A stretch of DNA of 23,179 nt, from positions 1 to 23,179 of IMG/VR virus record IMGVR_UViG_3300006352_000013. One strand, 5' to 3'. Below, piece by piece: positions 21,501 to 23,179 of this stretch (its first letter is position 1; the number at the start of each line of letters is the position of its first letter). The notes below the pieces were generated by a model, which was not told the origin of the DNA, ran no database searches, and saw only the letters and a list, made by a program, of their open reading frames with translations. The translations under genes and the position numbers were made by a program. This DNA is from a virus.

Positions 21501-22741
21501 GACTGCACATCTGGTGACCCTATAACTGTAGAGTATTTAGATTGCTTCTCTACAAACGTTGTAGAGAAGTCGATAGAAGGTCTATAAAAAGCTTGGACAA
21601 ATTGAGTCTTTTTGTATTCAGGAGTTGCAGGGTCTTTTAAGATCCGTAGTAACTCTGAGTACTCTGCGTGATAAGGTAATAAAGTTTCTAACTTCTCCAA
21701 TAACGCAGGTAAAACATCAAACTCTCCCTCTGCAGGGTGAACTCCCGCTAAATATGACTGCAGTTGTGCATATACTTTAGTAGCATTTACCAAAGTACTA
21801 GATTTTAATGTAGGTGATTTAGATATTCTTACAACCGCTTTACCGTTTACATCAACCCACTCCGTCTTCCATAGAGACTGAATAAGTAGTTTTATGTTAG
21901 CAGCCGAAGATTCTTTAGGGTTAGTGAAATGAGCTGGAGTTATATTAAGAGCTGCTGTAGGTTCATTATCCTCAACAGCTTGTACACCTGAAGCAGATGA
22001 CACTCTTCTAACAACTAGTTCTAATAACTTAGAGTTTTGTTTATCTAAGAAGTATTCCCCTTCACTGTTCTTTACTGGCGTACCAGTTACAGCATCGTGA
22101 AATATTAAATCTGTAAACATTCTATCCCACATATCTTGCATTGCAGCTGGATACGTAGCCCCCGCAGCCTTCACTTTCATAGGAAGATAGAACTTACCAA
22201 ATGTAACAGCCTTAGCTAATACATCAAAGTTTATGTGCTTAAGGTCTGTAAAATCTTGTACAGTGTATGTATTGTTTTTTAAGATCTCTGCGAACAAACG
22301 TTCAGTTGCTTCTAGAATCTGAGATGAAGACATACCAGGAATCCTCTTTAAACCTAGAGGTATCCTTTCAATGGCTGTATCCTTATTAGTATCTGATACG
22401 TGCCAAAAAGACTCCTCACCATTTACTTTAGAGTTGTAATGTTTGTTACCAAGGAGCTTTGGTTCTCCCTGGGAATTCACATTATGCCCAGACTCACTTT
22501 CTTCAAACCAATCTAAGAAATCTTTAGTCTCTATTGTCTTATATAACTCATAGGCTTTTTTAGCTGCAACAACATCAACCCCTTCTTCAGTGGTTTTATT
22601 TAAGTTGTATAGCTCTGCGTATAAAGAAGAAAACTGATCACTATTTTGAATAGATACTTTACCATTTCTGACTGTCTTAACACCTGCCTTAACTGAAGCG
22701 TAAGGGTTTTTGAAATCATCCGTTACTAAACTACATCTCAT
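15551..22741 (-). CDS. crAss-like virion RNA polymerase with embedded macro-like domain
   Basis: The 2396-residue polypeptide is a single-chain DNA-dependent RNA polymerase of the crAss-like, YonO-related type. The catalytic loop is TGSDFDIDKVF with Asp1434, Asp1436 and Asp1438, the DFDID form reported for phage phi14:2. It is preceded by YRIPNQS and EEMGDTIVVYED, as in the beta-prime double-psi barrel. A possible first barrel carries SSVKTGANTVGK (Lys1130, Lys1138). Residues about 1715-1850 (VFVFGSNPEG, QSYALPTKD, TNLNGYTGEEMAEMF) look like a macro-type ADP-ribose-binding domain, followed by a Glu/Val-rich linker. Near the N-terminus, TKDFLDWF and QGEP (73-94) form a polyvalent-type linker. 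It is longer than phi14:2 gp66 (about 2180 residues). It would be packaged, ejected and used to transcribe early genes. The leader is A-rich, lacking Shine-Dalgarno. Confidence 0.87.
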   Translation of the reverse strand: MRCSLVTDDFKNPYASVKAGVKTVRNGKVSIQNSDQFSSLYAELYNLNKTTEEGVDVVAAKKAYELYKTIETKDFLDWFEESESGHNVNSQGEPKLLGNKHYNSKVNGEESFWHVSDTNKDTAIERIPLGLKRIPGMSSSQILEATERLFAEILKNNTYTVQDFTDLKHINFDVLAKAVTFGKFYLPMKVKAAGATYPAAMQDMWDRMFTDLIFHDAVTGTPVKNSEGEYFLDKQNSKLLELVVRRVSSASGVQAVEDNEPTAALNITPAHFTNPKESSAANIKLLIQSLWKTEWVDVNGKAVVRISKSPTLKSSTLVNATKVYAQLQSYLAGVHPAEGEFDVLPALLEKLETLLPYHAEYSELLRILKDPATPEYKKTQFVQAFYRPSIDFSTTFVEKQSKYSTVIGSPDVQSSEKDILATWQVNFEKKLLTVSRAGRKVLDLKAAEDALSDYNKLVKEIGYARRNDLPLAQFNAKILNLLESIGVTMSKAALKYHILNTSTEEDPTIGYTMLMSGLNYVFQSSKAKGSTTISNLIESAHKAKKTDSNKPILEDEEGDVRSIITDESGINTLALAEAVFKEDLVDNTVLGPGGKLYWKYGLYSFLHTTIDKLHRGDTSYLDKLEASPYTSNSRWVRWLRDETVKDGKLNRENFKLVQFLHMVNTSTDSQGKAYTELLGPDHMVNAITRSLKGLHGTIARGTASTDYAVQGPPVEDSGVIFEDNEISFENSTVIDIFKEYIEADFIAQRQAFEDVKNAEATGDMSKMILFYHYHLDKKNNAVFFDKNGVPTGNVFKGDTMVFPELGYNANEKGEATGLAAELGIYGQFGNTRGLPFTIQNDKDESILNNPKIEELITLSFKRIYNHNLSKADKLGVMTVANGVIINKRVEKALLDKTFEDIEDKHKAGRALGDYILNSMIATRESIGLFVGHPAMYKTVEDMPKRTGHFTTPVSKLRIYKDSNDNWEVHPNYLHATITDIEAPSMVSQDPRFRELVGDEIADLWEGETDIADATTWVSPTLFKQREKGVGKWNDIRDAAFTRIMQGKATKADYENAMFTPVKGTVRGMVAKGFYVIPRIEKTAYMPLWPALVNTTSLQTVYDTLLEKEAEYKREYGEEIGAQIGLISSVKTGANTVGKIDDNAGNLSMGDLTFTSESHENWGLAQDLPTKGFKPTIVGSQAKVNIMANINPDGMYGSLTGEAWLEEAHDVERQISDLGLVEFAAEFGIEITRDFDGVPTGVVKDKTLFRQALASKFLEADNMNIVEGLESMDVPLDAIFQAKRRFQSIITNGLKSKAVLYKSLGGSFAQMSAFGLGIDENRYGKLSDSVRGKIRWIVPTNRLKPPRLDMKNKKVLPGQILLPYKYVKDIKGYENMTDEELRSKIDPKALQVIGYRIPNQSVASMDSLEIVGILPEEMGDTIVVYEDITAKTGSDFDIDKVFLLLPNLRIDGPAHGNTGNLVRVPSNEEGKKSLENRRIELWEDALQSKDNMAQVMYPTDASFLKDDANAIRKLIESNNPETDSKGKDLMLGLKMISPDYQEALRERFIIGQKMVAAVANNIVDQVNSTQSGFYLNSDIGIGHRFNLGTAEEPLWRTSLHEEQSENESHFITQLLSAYMNANVDIEKDPYIYYTNFNPNTSNIGFLLLRAGVDYRWVNRFLAQPILRELSDQMNALGSESLPGKKGFKEALTRTKAAFFPKAEVIGARKTYSGFVTKLEDNQVFVFGSNPEGKHGKGAAKAAMNFGAIYGQGEGMQGQSYALPTKDLRVTENKGMRSISEDDIADSIEQLYNVARENPEKEYLVNDYSGTNLNGYTGEEMAEMFTVYQGNEIPSNIVFSEEFEKQVAEVLEINESLKTQTEEVVEEKVEEEVRLEDKLTIPILNRLLKDNSSDDFYELQEYILDKFQDLKDVADPVFSQLLATKVSTKAAGKSLIEAAVMREKKIEADNSTVFEGFTNKFTDTTLETQYKNSVDFLLNTFEGEFLSNSPFMENGLNAILGVTGNIGSQDVDLRTRIVDKMYSYVYSGFFSRGMDMDSVSKGLLFNSEDNAAFVREFRIMQEKRPNSILLGLLGSKLNHNGQGEFKNPSYITARGTKSVPADVMNLAYREWEEMYLNKDTAKFASKLVRMAFSSSGFGDSLASFHKMIPMQWSIDSGFSQYVKDTTDVLRSEGSGIYLQEMVSQILRHEFDNKSFVEDFSDTDGVWNIYRGEVDNKVSGLNKGKKLTLPRALAVELKFPAKKVAVSKTIPKTEGKPAVIIYKKFIRFDIQGESTTTSTGKLGKNGKPIFTTNQGKDTPMLYEFAGEDKISGNPIYISRDPLGYRGKGGVKLNEFNFNSDSVASAKWASIYDSNNTGYRLLSKKEEGHAERLTEFLTTLRQPLHYSQVVRLTAPHINKC
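17192..17599 (-). other. Macro-like domain within the RNA polymerase gene
   Basis: This segment encodes about residues 1715-1850 of the polymerase. It reads NQVFVFGSNPEGKHGKGAA, FGAIYGQGEGMQGQSYALPT, then GTNLNGYTGEEMAEMF and IPSNIVFSEEF. These are hallmarks of a compact phage and bacterial domain family (FGSNxxGxHGxGAA...YAxPTKD...GYxxxxxAxxF) that I regard as macro-like, i.e. ADP-ribose-binding. The glycine loop GKGAA and the conserved Asn support this. It is elsewhere found as a stand-alone protein. Here it is fused in frame and closed by the charged linker TEEVVEEKVEEEV. Binding or hydrolase activity is not established. Confidence 0.6.
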
Positions 22742-22751
22742 TGTTTTTTAT

Positions 22752-23179
22752 TTAAAATATTTTCTTTCCACAAGCTTTATCCTCTTCAGGAACTGACTCC
22801 TCTGCTGCCACTGTAAAACTACTTAGGTCAAACTCGTCTGCAGACTCAAATCCTTTAAGCATATCATCAACAGTAGAGTTGACATCTTCTTTGTTTTCCT
22901 TTTCAGTCTTTGTAGTGGCTTCTGCTTCACCTCCGCTAAAAAATCCAATCTCATCTAGGAAGCTTTCCGCATCCTTCATAAGGTCTGACTGAGACTTCCC
23001 TTCAGTTCCAGGGGCCTCTTTTGCAATCTTAGTACTTCCTACAACTTTAATCTGACTAGGGCTAAATACACCTACGTTAGTAAACCCACTTTCTACATTT
23101 ATTACAGCGTCATAACCTAACCCTCTAAGACCTTTAAAAGGTTTACGAGAACTTCCATAGCGACCTATTTCGGTATATT
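22752..23179 (-). CDS. Virion-operon protein ending in an ADP-ribosyltransferase-like tail, truncated by the window
   Basis: The frame is open to the right window edge, so only the C-terminal 141 residues are seen; an internal Met at 22977-22979 is probably not the start. The first part (RGLGYDAVINVESGF, then VFSPSQIKVVGS) matches the typical end of ART domains in phage polyvalent proteins, 'GYDxVI...VhFxPxQIKS', where the last strand carries QIK. The catalytic HGT and Glu motifs would lie beyond the window, so activity cannot be judged; related nuclease toxin folds end in a similar way. The tail is acidic and low-complexity (STVDDMLKGFESADEF), probably disordered. It ends 10 bases before the polymerase start, so it is cotranscribed. 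Confidence 0.6.
   Translation of the reverse strand, partial: YTEIGRYGSSRKPFKGLRGLGYDAVINVESGFTNVGVFSPSQIKVVGSTKIAKEAPGTEGKSQSDLMKDAESFLDEIGFFSGGEAEATTKTEKENKEDVNSTVDDMLKGFESADEFDLSSFTVAAEESVPEEDKACGKKIF

Noticed and set aside
11953-22741. Intein or self-splicing intron in the giant genes
   Set aside because: No intein block motifs (N-terminal Cys/Ser splice block, HN at the C-terminal splice site) were seen near the catalytic loop, and the polymerase motifs are contiguous.
22752-22979. Stand-alone 75-residue gene starting at the internal Met (22977-22979)
   Set aside because: The frame stays open upstream to the window edge with protein-like sequence, so the Met is probably internal to a longer gene.
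1-23179. Stop-codon reassignment as in some crAss-like phages
   Set aside because: TAA, TAG and TGA all end genes with sensible lengths, and the long minus-strand genes remain open under the standard code.

Overview
The window is a piece of a tailed-phage genome, most likely a crAss-like phage (Crassvirales) infecting a Bacteroidetes host. The main reason is the minus-strand 2396-residue protein carrying the signature TGSDFDIDK: as I recall it, DFDID is the catalytic loop of the giant virion RNA polymerase of crAss-like phage phi14:2. Other support comes from tightly packed genes, two oppositely oriented gene blocks meeting at one terminator, AT-rich DNA, A-rich leaders before several starts, and TAnnTTTG promoter-like boxes typical of Bacteroidetes. 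All three stop codons end genes normally, so there is no sign of the stop-codon reassignment seen in some crAss-like phages. No tRNA, CRISPR, integrase or insertion sequence was found.

Left block (1-11453, plus strand): a gene truncated by the window edge and several very small genes (a 28-residue membrane peptide, a cysteine-rich zinc-ribbon-like protein, acidic proteins) lead into a replication and recombination operon. In order it holds a possible helicase loader, a DnaB-type helicase, a small conserved protein, an AAA_24/Sak4-like ATPase, a helix-turn-helix protein, an SSB-like protein, a TOPRIM primase-like protein, a RusA-like resolvase, a RecB-like PD-(D/E)XK nuclease and an unknown protein. 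It ends with a clear rIIA-rIIB pair. Most genes abut or overlap at ATGA, TAATG or TGATG junctions, suggesting translational coupling. Two promoter-like boxes, at 651-658 and 1044-1051, are each followed by a 5'-leader hairpin.

Convergence point (11454-11525): a 20-bp hairpin with flanking A and T tracts serves as a terminator for both blocks. Its two wobble pairs suit the plus-strand transcript better.

Right block (11526-23179, minus strand): four genes separated by 1 to 10 bases. Transcription runs from a protein truncated by the right window edge (its visible start looks like the end of an ADP-ribosyltransferase-type domain), to the 2396-residue virion RNA polymerase, to a 1198-residue giant protein with hydrophobic segments, to a small beta-rich structural protein. 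This is probably the virion module: a polymerase and accompanying proteins packaged and ejected with the DNA.

The most interesting feature is an apparent ADP-ribose theme in this virion module. A macro-like domain is inserted in the polymerase polypeptide downstream of the catalytic centre, the gene just upstream ends in a probable ADP-ribosyltransferase tail, and both giant proteins carry near their N-termini a 'TxxFxxxF ... GEP' linker that usually precedes such transferase domains in phage polyvalent proteins. This suggests that enzymes for ADP-ribose chemistry may be delivered with the polymerase.
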